DNA of 64,000 bases from Xenorhabdus mauleonii (GTDB lineage Bacteria; Pseudomonadota; Gammaproteobacteria; Enterobacterales; Enterobacteriaceae), in NCBI RefSeq assembly GCF_900113945.1, contig NZ_FORG01000010.1, positions 62,001-126,000 of the forward strand, read 5' to 3'. Within the stretch, counting starts at the first letter, position 1, and every line of letters starts with the position of its first letter. Shown here one piece after another: positions 40,874 to 50,610 of this stretch. Below the pieces are notes generated by a model. That model was given only the letters and a program-made list of their open reading frames with translations. It was not told the origin of the DNA and ran no database searches. Position numbers and translations under genes: made by a program.

Positions 40874-40939
40874 CGTTTTTTTTGTTATTTTGGTGGAACC
40901 TATGGGAGTCATGAAAGTTAGAACAACTAGGGCGGGCAA

Positions 40940-42181
40940 ATGGTTAAGGTATCTTTAGAAAAGGACAAAATTAAATTTTTGCTACTGGAAGGCGTTCACC
41001 AAAGTACAGTAGATAGTTTAAAAGCGGCTGGATACAGCAATATTGAATATCATAAAGGAGCACTGGAACCAGAAGAACTAAAAAAAGCTATTCGTGATGC
41101 TCGTTTTGTCGGGATCCGTTCTCGTACCCAGTTAACGGAAGAGATTCTCTCCGCAGCGGAAAAATTGGTTGCAGTGGGATGTTTCTGCATCGGCACCAAC
41201 CAAGTGGATCTGAAAGCGGCAGCAAAACGCGGTATTCCTGTCTTTAATGCCCCATTTTCTAATACACGCTCAGTAGCCGAAATGGTATTGGGTGAGTTAC
41301 TGCTGTTATTACGTCGAATTCCTGAGGCAAATGCAAAAGCACACGTTGGTGTATGGGATAAGCAAGCCAAAGGCTGTTATGAAGCACGAGGAAAAAAATT
41401 AGGCATTATTGGTTACGGCCATATTGGCACACAGCTTGGCATTCTGGCTGAAAGCATCGGCCTGAACGTCTATTTCTATGATATTGAAAATAAATTGCCA
41501 TTAGGCAATGCACAGCAAGTTCATCATCTGTCTGAACTATTGAATATGAGTGATGTTATCAGTTTGCATGTTCCTGAAACTGGTTCAACTAAAAATATGA
41601 TTGGTGCGTCAGAATTGGAACTGATGAAACCTGGCTCAATTCTAATCAATGCATCACGTGGTACAGTCGTGGATATTCCGGCATTGAGTGAAGCCTTGGA
41701 AATCGGGCACCTTGCCGGTGCGGCGATAGACGTGTTCCCTGTAGAGCCTGCAACAAACAGCGATCCTTTCATTTCACCACTGAGCAAATTTGACAACGTA
41801 CTGTTGACACCACATATCGGGGGATCAACTCAGGAAGCTCAGGAAAACATTGGTACAGAGGTCGCGGGTAAACTGGTGAAATATTCTGACAACGGCTCGA
41901 CTCTGTCAGCAGTCAATTTCCCGGAAGTTTCTCTGCCTACCCACGCCAAAGATACTCACCGTTTGCTGCATATCCATGAAAATCGTCCGGGCATCCTGAC
42001 CAGCATTAACCAAGTATTTACCGAAAAATCAATTAACATTGAAGCGCAATATTTGCGGACTGAGGGTGATATTGGTTATGTGGTTATCGATATCACGACC
42101 CAAAGTCCGGTTCAAGCGGAGCTGGTATTGCAACAACTGAAAACGGTACCGGGTACAATCCGTTCTCGTTTGCTTTACTGA
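40940..42181 (+). CDS. serA: D-3-phosphoglycerate dehydrogenase SerA
   Basis: A 413-residue enzyme for the first step of serine synthesis. The NAD-binding GYGHIGTQLGILAESIG, the catalytic region VGCFCIGTNQVDL, and HIGGSTQEAQENIG are visible. The C-terminal ACT domain (HRLLHIHENRPGILTSINQVFTEKSINIEAQYLRT) binds serine for feedback inhibition. It supplies serine and, through glycine, the gcvTHP system further along. Confidence 0.98.
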   Translation: MVKVSLEKDKIKFLLLEGVHQSTVDSLKAAGYSNIEYHKGALEPEELKKAIRDARFVGIRSRTQLTEEILSAAEKLVAVGCFCIGTNQVDLKAAAKRGIPVFNAPFSNTRSVAEMVLGELLLLLRRIPEANAKAHVGVWDKQAKGCYEARGKKLGIIGYGHIGTQLGILAESIGLNVYFYDIENKLPLGNAQQVHHLSELLNMSDVISLHVPETGSTKNMIGASELELMKPGSILINASRGTVVDIPALSEALEIGHLAGAAIDVFPVEPATNSDPFISPLSKFDNVLLTPHIGGSTQEAQENIGTEVAGKLVKYSDNGSTLSAVNFPEVSLPTHAKDTHRLLHIHENRPGILTSINQVFTEKSINIEAQYLRTEGDIGYVVIDITTQSPVQAELVLQQLKTVPGTIRSRLLY

Positions 42182-42230
42182 TTTGGCTTGATGTTATAGG
42201 CCATTTTTGTAGTAAATTTTAGTGGTAAAA

Positions 42231-42261
42231 AGCAGGGGTAAGAAGAATTATGACCCCTGCT
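42231..42261. terminator. Terminator between convergent serA and fau
   Basis: AGCAGGGGT (42231-42239) pairs with ACCCCTGCT (42253-42261). On the minus strand the stem is followed by TTTTTTACC, so it fits an intrinsic terminator for fau; it may also end serA transcripts. Confidence 0.8.
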
Positions 42262-42294
42262 ATTCAGGTTCTCATATCAAGGCCAACCGGTTAA

Positions 42295-42909
42295 CTATTC
42301 ATGCCATTGCCATCTCTTTCCCGGCGTAATAATTTCTGGCAAGGGAATGTCCCATTTCTCACTGGGTAAGGTTTCGACCAATTGAACATCGTGAGCCAAT
42401 CCAATGGGATAAAATTTTTGCTCCTGCCAGTTTGCCAAAGTTCTGTCGTAAAATCCGCCGCCCATTCCTAAGCGTTGGCCTTTAGAGTCAAAAGCGACGA
42501 GTGGAATAAACATCACATCAAGCTCGGAAACCGGTAACACATGCCTGACATCCAACAATGGCTCTTCTATGTTAAAACGGTTGCGCACAAGGGGAGAGTC
42601 GGGACAGTAACGCAGGAACAACAGATGATGCCGGCTGAACGGGTGAATGATGGGTAGATAGACTTGTTTGTTTTGTCGCCAGAGCTGCTGGATCAAAGGG
42701 CCGGTATCCAGCTCTCCATCAAAGGAAAGGTACACCGCCATTTTTTCAGCTTGCTGGATCTTTGGATGAGTAACAACACTATCAGCGACTTGTTGGGCAA
42801 ACTGCAATTGTTGCTCAGATGATAGATTTTGGCGTAACTGTCGAACTTTTTGGCGAATTGATTTTCGCAGGGATAAAAATTGAGGAAAGAAAAAAGAATC
42901 TGATTGCAT
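42295..42909 (-). CDS. fau: 5-formyltetrahydrofolate cyclo-ligase
   Basis: A 204-residue ATP-dependent enzyme that recovers 5-formyl-THF as 5,10-methenyl-THF. Motifs: RKSIRQKVRQLRQNLSSEQQ, the phosphate-binding FDSKGQRLGMGGGFYDRTL, and VYLPIIHP. It lies just downstream of the 6S RNA gene on the same strand, the conserved ssrS-fau arrangement; 5-formyl-THF inhibits SHMT and glycine cleavage, so the neighbourhood makes metabolic sense. Confidence 0.95.
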   Translation of the reverse strand: MQSDSFFFPQFLSLRKSIRQKVRQLRQNLSSEQQLQFAQQVADSVVTHPKIQQAEKMAVYLSFDGELDTGPLIQQLWRQNKQVYLPIIHPFSRHHLLFLRYCPDSPLVRNRFNIEEPLLDVRHVLPVSELDVMFIPLVAFDSKGQRLGMGGGFYDRTLANWQEQKFYPIGLAHDVQLVETLPSEKWDIPLPEIITPGKRWQWHE

Positions 42910-42956
42910 GATACCTGCCTATTAATGCAGAAAAGGATACAAAACAGATAAAATTG

Positions 42957-43140
42957 AGGTTCTCCAAGATGCCGTTGCAGGTGGTAACCCTTGAACCCTT
43001 GGTTCAAGGTGAACGCAGTGTCGCTTCTATTAGGCTTCTTAGTCGAGCCAAGCATGCTCACAAGAAACGGAGCACTACATTCTATAGAGATGAAATATCG
43101 GCTCAGGGGACTTACCTGCTGACGAACATCTCAGAGAAAT
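42957..43140 (-). ncRNA. ssrS: 6S RNA
   Basis: About 184 bases, the length of E. coli 6S RNA. On the minus strand it starts ATTTCTCTGAGATGTTCG and ends near GGCATCTTGGAGAACC, and these two ends form the closing stem. The conserved GTCCCCTGAGCCGATATTTC, GTGAGCATGCT and TTCACCTTGAACCAAGGG and following TTCAAGGGTTAC are recognisable. 6S RNA mimics an open promoter and binds sigma70-RNA polymerase in stationary phase. It is co-oriented with fau. Ends are placed by comparison and may be off by a few bases. Confidence 0.95.
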
Positions 43141-43329
43141 TTTTTTGCTGCTTAAACCATCGAGTTAGGCTTTAAGCGATGCTATGGAGCCTATTGTATG
43201 GAACTAAATGAAGAAAGCAACTGCTTATATTAAGCCTTAGTAACTACTGCCTAATTTATCAACAAAATAGCGTTTGTTGAATAGGTAGAATATCAGATAA
43301 TTCTATTTTCTTCTGACTACTACCCTGTT

Positions 43330-43632
43330 CTAGCTTTTATTTTGTTCTAACAATGCTTTTTCAATGGACTGCTGGAGCATTTTTATTTTTTGTTCCATAT
43401 TGTAGGCGTAATCACGGGTTTTCACTTTTTCTTGTGCCAACTCGTGACAAATGTTCAGTGCCACAATAAAAACCAGTTGCTCAGTGTTAGTGACTCTGGT
43501 GCGCTCTTTGAGATTATGTAAACGTTGTTCAAGTTCCTCAGCAGCAGCTTGCAATGCCTCTATTTGCTCTGGTGGACAATTGACACGTAATGACCGCCCA
43601 AAAATCTGAATATCTACTGGTTGTGCAGACAT
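43330..43632 (-). CDS. zapA: Cell division protein ZapA
   Basis: A 100-residue protein: [34 protein letters not shown] at the start, then a long C-terminal coiled coil. ZapA tetramers bundle FtsZ filaments and, with ZapB, tie the Z ring to the chromosome terminus. It is divergent from ygfB and upstream of ssrS on the same strand, as in E. coli. Confidence 0.95.
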   Translation of the reverse strand: MSAQPVDIQIFGRSLRVNCPPEQIEALQAAAEELEQRLHNLKERTRVTNTEQLVFIVALNICHELAQEKVKTRDYAYNMEQKIKMLQQSIEKALLEQNKS

Positions 43633-43897
43633 GACACCTTCCTGATTTAATACTGTGCCGATACCTTGATTCTGATAGACACCCTTTACTTTTCAACTTG
43701 CGGCTTAATGGGCTGAATTGCAACTTGAAATCTATTGGGTGCAAAGTTAATTGTGGTATAAAAACAAGGCCGACACCAATCATTACTGTACAATACCAAA
43801 AGCCCCCCTTTTTATATCGGTGTGTGCTGTCTGGTATAGCGACTCCCCTTGATGGTAGCATAGCATGAACTTATATCGCCAACGATGATCAATATAC

Positions 43898-44473
43898 ATG
43901 TCTATACAAAACTCATTACCTAATTATCAATCATTTGATGAAATTTTGCATCAACAGTCCGTAGCACTGACAGCAGCAGAAATGCACGGCTTAATCAGTG
44001 GATTACTGTGTGGTGGAAATCACGACAATAGTTGGCAAGCCTTGGTGCATGACCTCGCAAATGATGGTCTGGCATTTTCTCAGGTTTTATCTCAGCCGCT
44101 GAGAGAATTATACGAAACAACGTTTGAATCACTGGATGACAGTAATTTTGCGTTTAATTTACTGCTCCCTGATGAAGAAGCGGGAATTTTTGAATGCGCA
44201 GATGCGTTGGCGGGATGGGTCAACCATTTTCTGTTGGGAATAGGCGTTGCGAATCCCAAATTGACAGAAAAAGCGGAAATTCAGGAAATTATCACCGACT
44301 TACGTAACATCGGTATGCTAGGGTACGACGAAAGTGAAGATCAGGAAGAACTGTCCCAGGCTCTAGAGGAAGTATTGGAATATGTTCGTGTTGCAGTCCA
44401 ACTCTGTTACATCGCTTTAGCGGTACCAAAAACTTCAAGTAGTGCAAAAAACGAAAAGCCAACGTTGCACTGA
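43898..44473 (+). CDS. ygfB: YgfB family protein (UPF0149)
   Basis: A 191-residue acidic, mainly helical protein. Family blocks include [45 protein letters not shown] and [19 protein letters not shown]. It lies ahead of pepP-ubiH-ubiI as in E. coli. The molecular role is poorly defined; in Pseudomonas a homologue affects antibiotic tolerance through AlpA. No catalytic motif is visible. Confidence 0.92.
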   Translation: MSIQNSLPNYQSFDEILHQQSVALTAAEMHGLISGLLCGGNHDNSWQALVHDLANDGLAFSQVLSQPLRELYETTFESLDDSNFAFNLLLPDEEAGIFECADALAGWVNHFLLGIGVANPKLTEKAEIQEIITDLRNIGMLGYDESEDQEELSQALEEVLEYVRVAVQLCYIALAVPKTSSSAKNEKPTLH

Positions 44474-44591
44474 TTGGCGATACATACCCGTTCTCATCTA
44501 TGTTGCAATTATCCATGTTGCAACCAACATAGCGGCAACGTGGTAATGGGCGGGTATTCCAACTAATAATAATGAAATCGCAGGAGTGGGT

Positions 44592-45908
44592 ATGACTAAA
44601 CAAGAATATTTATCCCGTCGTCAGGCATTATTGGCAAAAATGGCACCGGGCAGTGCAGCCATTATTTTTTCTGCCCCGCCTGCGACACGCAACTCAGATA
44701 GCGAATATCCTTATCGTCAGCACAGTGATTTTTTGTACCTTACAGGGTTCAGTGAGCCAGAATCCGTTCTGGTGCTGATCAAAAGCGATGACACACATAA
44801 TCACAGTGTGCTGTTCAATCGTGTTCGCGATTTGACTGCGGAAATTTGGTCTGGTCGTCGTCTTGGACAAGAAGCTGCATTGGACAAAATGGGGGTGGAT
44901 CGCGCACTGCCAATTGATGATATCAATAATCAGCTTTATTTGTTGTTAAATGGCTTGGAAGTGGTTTATCACGCTCAGGGTGAGTTTGAATACGCTGATG
45001 AAATCGTCTTTGGCGCCTTGGCTAAATTGCGTGAGAACAGCCGCCGCAATTTCAAAACCCCGTCAGTAATGGCAGATTGGCGCCCGTGGTTGCATGAAAT
45101 GCGCCTGTTTAAATCAGAAACAGAGCTGGAAGCCATGCGCGTAGCCGGTCGAATCAGTGCTCAGGCACATATCAGAGCTATGCAAGCTTGCCGCCCCGAT
45201 ATGTTTGAATATCAGCTTGAAGCCGAAATTCATCATGAATTTACCTATCATGGCGCCCGTTACCCGGCCTACAACACTATTGTTGGTGCAGGAGAAAATG
45301 CCTGCATTCTGCATTACACTGAAAATGATCGCCGCATGAGGGATGGTGATTTGGTGTTGATCGATGCGGGATGTGAATATAAAGGATACGCTGGCGACAT
45401 TACGCGTACATTCCCGGTCAATGGCAAGTTTACCCGTCCTCAACGTGAAATTTATGACATTGTGCTGGAAGCTATCAATGTCTCCCTTGAACTGTATAAA
45501 CCGGGCACCAGCATCAACAAAGTGATGGAGCGTGTTGTGCGTATTATGGTTGAAGGATTGGTAAAACTGGGAATTATGCATGGAGACGTCGAACAATTGA
45601 TCGAAACCAATGCACACCGCCAATTTTTCATGCATGGTTTAAGTCATTGGTTGGGACTAAATGTACATGATGTCGGTGATTACGGTGTCGATCGTGACCG
45701 CATTCTGGAACCGGGCATGGTTCTGACCGTTGAACCGGGGCTCTATATTGCATCGGATGCGGATGTTCCACAGGAATATCGCGGCATCGGTATTCGTATT
45801 GAAGATGATATCGTGATTACGGATACCGGGAATGAAAATCTGACTGAGTATGTCGTGAAAGATCCGGATGAAATCGAAGCTCTGATGGCACAGGCAAAAC
45901 AGAATTAA
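44592..45908 (+). CDS. pepP: Xaa-Pro aminopeptidase PepP
   Basis: A 438-residue metallopeptidase that removes N-terminal residues preceding proline. An aminopeptidase P N-domain is followed by the pita-bread catalytic domain. Two-manganese ligands are in LVLIDAGCEYKGYAGDITRTFPV (two Asp), HGLSHWLGLNVHDVG (His) and the TVEPGLYI and GIGIRIEDDI glutamates. The start at 44592 has caggag six bases upstream. It heads a probable pepP-ubiH-ubiI operon. Confidence 0.97.
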   Translation: MTKQEYLSRRQALLAKMAPGSAAIIFSAPPATRNSDSEYPYRQHSDFLYLTGFSEPESVLVLIKSDDTHNHSVLFNRVRDLTAEIWSGRRLGQEAALDKMGVDRALPIDDINNQLYLLLNGLEVVYHAQGEFEYADEIVFGALAKLRENSRRNFKTPSVMADWRPWLHEMRLFKSETELEAMRVAGRISAQAHIRAMQACRPDMFEYQLEAEIHHEFTYHGARYPAYNTIVGAGENACILHYTENDRRMRDGDLVLIDAGCEYKGYAGDITRTFPVNGKFTRPQREIYDIVLEAINVSLELYKPGTSINKVMERVVRIMVEGLVKLGIMHGDVEQLIETNAHRQFFMHGLSHWLGLNVHDVGDYGVDRDRILEPGMVLTVEPGLYIASDADVPQEYRGIGIRIEDDIVITDTGNENLTEYVVKDPDEIEALMAQAKQN

Positions 45909-45933
45909 GAGATTCAGTAATCAGGAAGTTATC

Positions 45934-47124
45934 ATGAACGTGATTATCGTGGGAGGAGGAATGGCCGGGGCGACATTGGCGCTGGCCATTTCTTCACTAA
46001 GTCGGGGGCAACTGAAAGTCTCCTTGATTGAAGCAGCAGAGCCTACTCAGGAGCATCCGGGGTTTGATGCAAGAGCCATTGCCTTAGCTTACGGCACATG
46101 CCAGCGCCTGAATCAGATAGGGATTTGGCAGGCATTGAAAAATTGCGTCACGCCAATAACTCACGTTCATGTCAGCGATCGTGGTCATAGTGGTTTTGTT
46201 AATATTCATGCCAATGATTATGATATTCCTGCATTGGGCAATGTTATTGAATTGCACGATGCAGGAACCCATCTGTTTGATTTATTAAATCAATCGCCAA
46301 ATATCCAGTTCTATTGCCCGGCTAAAGTCGATTCTATCGAGCGTCTGGAAAATTCTGTCGTTGTTACGTTGAACAATGGTGAAAAGCTGACCGGAGAATT
46401 GCTGGTGGCTGCGGATGGCAGCCATTCTGCAATTGCGCAGGCATGCCATATTCCATATCAGCAACAATCTTATGGTCAGGTGGCAGTTATCGCCAATATT
46501 TTGACGTCTGAACATCCTCAGGGAAGGGCATTTGAGCGTTTTACTGAGCATGGGCCGTTGGCGCTGTTACCGATGTCAGAAGGGCGCAGTTCTCTGGTGT
46601 GGTGCCATCCATCGGAAAAACAGGCAGAAGTTAATCACTGGAACTCACATGAATTCCTTCAACATTTACAGAAAGCATTTGGCTGGCGGCTGGGAAAAAT
46701 GTTGGAAACCGGTCAGCGACACAGTTATCCGTTAGCGTTATCGACAGCCAGCCAGCAGATAAGCCACCGTGTTGCTTTGGTCGGCAACGCATCGCAGACC
46801 TTGCACCCAATTGCCGGGCAAGGGTTTAATTTGGGAATACGTGATGTCATGGCGCTGGCACACGTTATCTCAGCAGCGGCAGCCTCAGGGCAGGATATCG
46901 GCTCCTACCAAGTGTTGGCTCAATACCAGCAACAGCGTCAGATTGATCGCGAAAACACTATTGGCATCACGGACGGATTGGTTCGGTTATTTGCCAATGA
47001 CTACTTGCCGTTGAAGATTGGGCGCAGTCTTGGCCTGATGACAATGGAAACACTACCGCTGACGCGGGATCTACTTGCCCGCCAGACATTGGGTTGGGTT
47101 GCCCAGTCATCATTGGCAAATTAA
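45934..47124 (+). CDS. ubiH: 2-octaprenyl-6-methoxyphenol hydroxylase UbiH
   Basis: A 396-residue FAD monooxygenase of ubiquinone synthesis. The N-terminal Rossmann motif is VGGGMAGATLALA. The middle motif is ELLVAADGSHSAI. The second FAD motif is VALVGNASQTLHPIAGQGFNLGIRDV. It hydroxylates C1 of the ring. It lies 25 bases after pepP and 14 bases before the chosen ubiI start. Confidence 0.95.
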   Translation: MNVIIVGGGMAGATLALAISSLSRGQLKVSLIEAAEPTQEHPGFDARAIALAYGTCQRLNQIGIWQALKNCVTPITHVHVSDRGHSGFVNIHANDYDIPALGNVIELHDAGTHLFDLLNQSPNIQFYCPAKVDSIERLENSVVVTLNNGEKLTGELLVAADGSHSAIAQACHIPYQQQSYGQVAVIANILTSEHPQGRAFERFTEHGPLALLPMSEGRSSLVWCHPSEKQAEVNHWNSHEFLQHLQKAFGWRLGKMLETGQRHSYPLALSTASQQISHRVALVGNASQTLHPIAGQGFNLGIRDVMALAHVISAAAASGQDIGSYQVLAQYQQQRQIDRENTIGITDGLVRLFANDYLPLKIGRSLGLMTMETLPLTRDLLARQTLGWVAQSSLAN

Positions 47125-47138
47125 GAGGAAAGAAAAAA

Positions 47139-48371
47139 ATGCAATCATTTGATGTGGTGATCGCAGGGGGCGGTATGGTTGGCCTTGCGCTGGCCTGTGG
47201 TTTGCAGGGTAGCGGTTTGCGCATCGCGATTGTAGAAGAATATCCGCCGACAGAGACATTTGATGCCAGCGATGAACATGCACTGCGGGTATCAGCCATC
47301 AATGCTGCCAGTGAACGGTTACTGACCCACCTTGGTGTCTGGCAGAATATTCTGGCAATGCGGGCAAGCCCTTATCAGGGAATGGCTGTCTGGGATCAGG
47401 ACAGTTTCGGCCGTATTCAATTTAATGCGGCTGAAAATGGCCTGACACACCTTGGTCATATCATTGAAAACCGGGTTATCAGGCAGGCGCTTTGGCAACG
47501 GGCAGAAAGCCTGTCGGATGTGACTATTTTTGCCCCATCCTCCCTTCAAAATGTTGCTTGGGGAGAAAACGAAGCATTCATTACCTTATCTGATAACCGG
47601 ATGTTGACTTCGCGACTGGTTGTTGGTGCAGATGGCGCCCATTCTTGGTTGCGCCAACATGCTGATATTCCACTGACTTTCTGGGATTATGAACATCACG
47701 CCTTGGTGGCAACCATTCGTACCGATGAACCCCATCAGGGTGTTGCGCATCAGGTTTTTCATGGTGACGGCATACTGGCCTTCTTGCCATTGTCCGATCC
47801 CCATTTATGTTCCATTGTCTGGTCATTGCCAGCTGAGTCGGCACAACGGCTCAAGGTGATGGAGCCGGAGTTGTTTAACCGGCAATTGGGCGTGACTTTT
47901 GATATGTGTCTTGGTCAGTGTGAACTGGTCAGTGACAGGCAAAGCATCCCACTAATGGGACGATATGCCCGTAATTTCGCCGCACATCGCTTAGCTCTTT
48001 TGGGGGATGCGGCACATACTATCCATCCTTTGGCTGGCCAAGGCGTCAATCTGGGATTCATGGATGTGGCGGAGCTGATTGGTGAACTGAGCCGCCTGAA
48101 TAAGCAAGGAAAAGACATTGGCCAGTATCTCTATCTGGGGCGTTATGAACGTCGCCGTAAACACAGCGCAGCATTAATGTTGGCAGGAATGCAGGGATTC
48201 CGTCAGTTATTCGATGGCAATAACCCCGCTAAGAAGTTATTCCGGGACATTGGATTGGCGCTGGCTGATCATTTGCCCGGTGTTAAACCACAATTGCTTC
48301 GCCACGCAATGGGGCTAAATGATCTCCCTGATTGGCTGATTAACCAAACCTCTTCAGTTGAAAAAATCTAA
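47139..48371 (+). CDS. ubiI: 2-polyprenylphenol hydroxylase UbiI (VisC)
   Basis: A 410-residue FAD monooxygenase related to UbiH, performing the C5 hydroxylation in ubiquinone synthesis. It has AGGGMVGLALACGLQGSGL at the N-terminus, LVVGADGAHSWLRQ in the middle, and LLGDAAHTIHPLAGQGVNLG in the second FAD site. The start at 47139 (MQSFDVVIAGGG) with aagaggaaag upstream is better than the open frame from 47094. It is the last gene before the gcv promoter region. Confidence 0.95.
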   Translation: MQSFDVVIAGGGMVGLALACGLQGSGLRIAIVEEYPPTETFDASDEHALRVSAINAASERLLTHLGVWQNILAMRASPYQGMAVWDQDSFGRIQFNAAENGLTHLGHIIENRVIRQALWQRAESLSDVTIFAPSSLQNVAWGENEAFITLSDNRMLTSRLVVGADGAHSWLRQHADIPLTFWDYEHHALVATIRTDEPHQGVAHQVFHGDGILAFLPLSDPHLCSIVWSLPAESAQRLKVMEPELFNRQLGVTFDMCLGQCELVSDRQSIPLMGRYARNFAAHRLALLGDAAHTIHPLAGQGVNLGFMDVAELIGELSRLNKQGKDIGQYLYLGRYERRRKHSAALMLAGMQGFRQLFDGNNPAKKLFRDIGLALADHLPGVKPQLLRHAMGLNDLPDWLINQTSSVEKI

Positions 48372-48743
48372 TTCAACGCATTATTTAGGATTAGTTTTTT
48401 TCATGTGAGACTAAAGTGTGTTCAGTTGATTTATTTCACACTTTAGTCATTTTCTAATTTAATTAGACTGTATTCTCCCTTTTATTGCCAATTTTGAGTG
48501 CAATGGCACAATAAATTAGACAAAAATTCTGCATGATAGTGAATGTTTTTTTAGGTGAACACTCTGGTGCAGCTAATTTATTTTATGGTTCATTTCTATT
48601 TTCAGTGATAACTTCTGATCCCAAGGTATTGTTTGCGTGGTTAACCGCTTCTCTGCTTCATGATCCAACATCTGCCGGTTAATGCGCTGTATGTTTTTTC
48701 AGGTCACGAATGTTTTCATGTCAAGAATGGAAAGAGGGAAAGA
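48372..48743. promoter_or_regulatory. ubiI-gcvT intergenic region, probable gcv control region
   Basis: 372 bases. A perfect inverted repeat, GACTAAAGTGTG (48409-48420) and CACACTTTAGTC (48437-48448), could end ubiI transcripts. Several CTAAT/ATTAG pentamers follow (for example 48454-48458, 48462-48466, 48573-48577), the core reported for GcvA binding, though such pentamers are frequent in AT-rich DNA. No glycine riboswitch consensus is seen. Confidence 0.45.
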
Positions 48744-49841
48744 ATGTCAAAACACACCCCACTATATGATCAGCATCTGGCATGTGGAGCACGCATGGTG
48801 GATTTTCATGGCTGGATGATGCCTCTGCATTATGGATCACAAATCGACGAGCATCACACAGTGCGTACCGATGCTGGTATGTTCGACGTTTCCCACATGA
48901 CAATTGTGGATTTGCACGGTACAGGTTGCCGTGATTTTCTCCGTTACCTTCTGGCAAATGACATTGCCAAACTCACTGAATCAGGCAAGGCGCTTTATAC
49001 CGGCATGTTGAATGCCTCTGGTGGCGTTATTGATGACCTTATCGTCTATTTCTTTACCGACAATTTCTATCGTATGGTCGTTAACTCGGCCTCCCGTGAG
49101 AAAGATTTAGCATGGATTCAGCAACATGCAGAGAAATATGATGTTGAGATTACTGCACGTGATGATTTGGCATTAATCGCAGTTCAAGGGCCTCAATCAC
49201 AAAGCAAAGTGCAGGCATTGCTCAGTGATGAACAAAAGCAGTCAATTGCCGGCATGAAGCCTTTTTTTGGTATCCAGACAGGGAATTTATTCATTGCGAC
49301 AACCGGTTATACCGGTGAAGCAGGTTATGAAATCGCCTTACCAAAAGAACAGGCCGCCGATTTCTGGCAGCAATTATTATCTGTAGGTGTAAAACCTGCG
49401 GGATTGGGTGCACGTGACACATTGCGCCTTGAAGCCGGCATGAACCTTTATGGTCAGGAAATGGATGAAACCATTTCACCTCTGGCAGCCAACATGGGCT
49501 GGACAATTGCCTGGAAACCGGAAGATCGTCAGTTTATTGGTCGAGAAGCACTGGAAAGACAGCGTGAAGTCGGTACTGAACAGCTGGTCGGACTTGTCAT
49601 GCGTGAAAAAGGGGTATTACGGGGTGGGCTAACTGTCAGCTTTAGTGTTGATTCTGGTGAAATGCAAACCGGCATTATTACCAGCGGAACATTTTCTCCG
49701 ACTTTGGGGTTCAGCATCGCTCTCGCGCGCGTACCTCAGGGAATTGGTGAGCAGGCTGTCGTCCAGATCCGCAACCGTGAAATACCCGTGCAAGTGGTTA
49801 AACCGGGCTTTGTGCGAATGGGGAAACCACTCGTAGAGTGA
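48744..49841 (+). CDS. gcvT: Glycine cleavage T protein (aminomethyltransferase)
   Basis: A 365-residue folate enzyme that releases ammonia from the aminomethyl-lipoyl H protein and makes 5,10-methylene-THF. Family blocks: [52 protein letters not shown] and [23 protein letters not shown]. The start at 48744 follows a gaggga site and matches E. coli MAQQTPLYEQH; the longer frame from 48660 is not conserved. It is the first gene of gcvTHP. Confidence 0.97.
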   Translation: MSKHTPLYDQHLACGARMVDFHGWMMPLHYGSQIDEHHTVRTDAGMFDVSHMTIVDLHGTGCRDFLRYLLANDIAKLTESGKALYTGMLNASGGVIDDLIVYFFTDNFYRMVVNSASREKDLAWIQQHAEKYDVEITARDDLALIAVQGPQSQSKVQALLSDEQKQSIAGMKPFFGIQTGNLFIATTGYTGEAGYEIALPKEQAADFWQQLLSVGVKPAGLGARDTLRLEAGMNLYGQEMDETISPLAANMGWTIAWKPEDRQFIGREALERQREVGTEQLVGLVMREKGVLRGGLTVSFSVDSGEMQTGIITSGTFSPTLGFSIALARVPQGIGEQAVVQIRNREIPVQVVKPGFVRMGKPLVE

Positions 49842-49913
49842 TTTTTGAATAAAATGTTTTGATTGTTGTAATTTTTTTTTGATTAATCATTAAGAAACAA
49901 GGAGATGGCAGCA

Positions 49914-50303
49914 ATGAGTCATGTACCGGCAGAATTGAAATATACAGAATCACACGAATGGGTTCGTTCGGAAGGCAATGGTGAATATACAGTTGGCATT
50001 ACCGAACATGCCCAGCAATTATTGGGTGATATGGTGTTTGTTGATTTGCCGGATGTCGGCACAGAAGTAAACAGCGGCGATGATTGTGCAGTTGTTGAAT
50101 CCGTTAAAGCGGCTTCTGATATTTATGCACCATTGAGCGGTGAAATTATCGCAATTAACCCGGAATTAGAGGAAGCCCCCGAATTAGTGAACAGCGAGCC
50201 TTATAATGAAGGTTGGCTGTTCCGAATAAAAACCACTGACGATAGTGGGCTTGCTAACCTGCTTGATGCTGAAGGCTATCAATCACTTCTGGAAGAAGAA
50301 TAA
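49914..50303 (+). CDS. gcvH: Glycine cleavage H protein
   Basis: A 129-residue lipoyl carrier that shuttles the aminomethyl group between P, T and L proteins. The lipoylated lysine is Lys65 in [14 protein letters not shown], the same position as in E. coli. The start at 49914 is favoured over 49905 because the aaggag site is then at normal distance. An intrinsic terminator-like hairpin follows 11 bases after the stop. Confidence 0.97.
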   Translation: MSHVPAELKYTESHEWVRSEGNGEYTVGITEHAQQLLGDMVFVDLPDVGTEVNSGDDCAVVESVKAASDIYAPLSGEIIAINPELEEAPELVNSEPYNEGWLFRIKTTDDSGLANLLDAEGYQSLLEEE

Positions 50304-50314
50304 TTATTTTTTAC

Positions 50315-50348
50315 CGCCCCATATCACTCTGTGAATGGGGCGTTTCTT
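50315..50348 (+). terminator. Terminator-like hairpin between gcvH and gcvP
   Basis: CGCCCCAT (50315-50322) pairs with ATGGGGCG (50335-50342) and is followed by TTTCTTT. It is placed inside the operon, so it should lower gcvP transcription relative to gcvTH unless read through. Confidence 0.75.
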
Positions 50349-50372
50349 TATGAGCCATTTTTTATCTATACC

Positions 50373-50589
50373 CTATACCCCATGAATTTCGAGTTGCTAT
50401 GGATTTCGAATTGTATTGAGGCGGCAAGCAAGGGAGTGACAAATTCGTCAGGCACGAATTTATCCAACCTATGGCTGTCCTCCGGTAAAAGGCAGGAGTT
50501 TCTTATTCATCCCTGAGAGCATAATAGTTATGTGAATGGGGGGAACGAGTGCAGCCAATAACGCGGCAACTTGAAAGACGATGGGTATG
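50373..50589 (+). repeat. Palindromic repeat family 2, copy 2 (longer)
   Basis: The left end TACCCCATGAATTTCGAG, GTTGC and the right end GGCAACTTGAAAGACG, ATGGGTA are imperfect reverse complements. The internal AGGCGGCAAGCAAGGGAG and GAACGAGTGCAGCCAATAA segments correspond to the copy at 28007-28133. Relative to that copy the left half carries about 90 extra bases (roughly 50395-50485). The right end stops 21 bases before the gcvP start. Confidence 0.65.
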
Positions 50590-50610
50590 AGTTTCAGGAA
50601 ACTATTATCA

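Larger units (their letters stand above)
50304..50610. other. gcvH-gcvP gap with terminator and repeat
   Basis: 307 bases separate the two genes, compared with about 120 in E. coli. The gap consists almost wholly of a hairpin with a T-rich tail (50315-50345) and a palindromic repeat (50373-50589), leaving gcvP with a short leader. Confidence 0.7.

Noticed and set aside
40718-40939. 73-codon minus-strand frame upstream of serA
   Set aside because: It covers the serA promoter and the rpiA terminator, lacks a ribosome-binding site and resembles nothing known.
48372-48743. Glycine riboswitch ahead of gcvT
   Set aside because: I looked for the conserved glycine aptamer blocks and found none; E. 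coli-type GcvA and Lrp control is more likely in this group.
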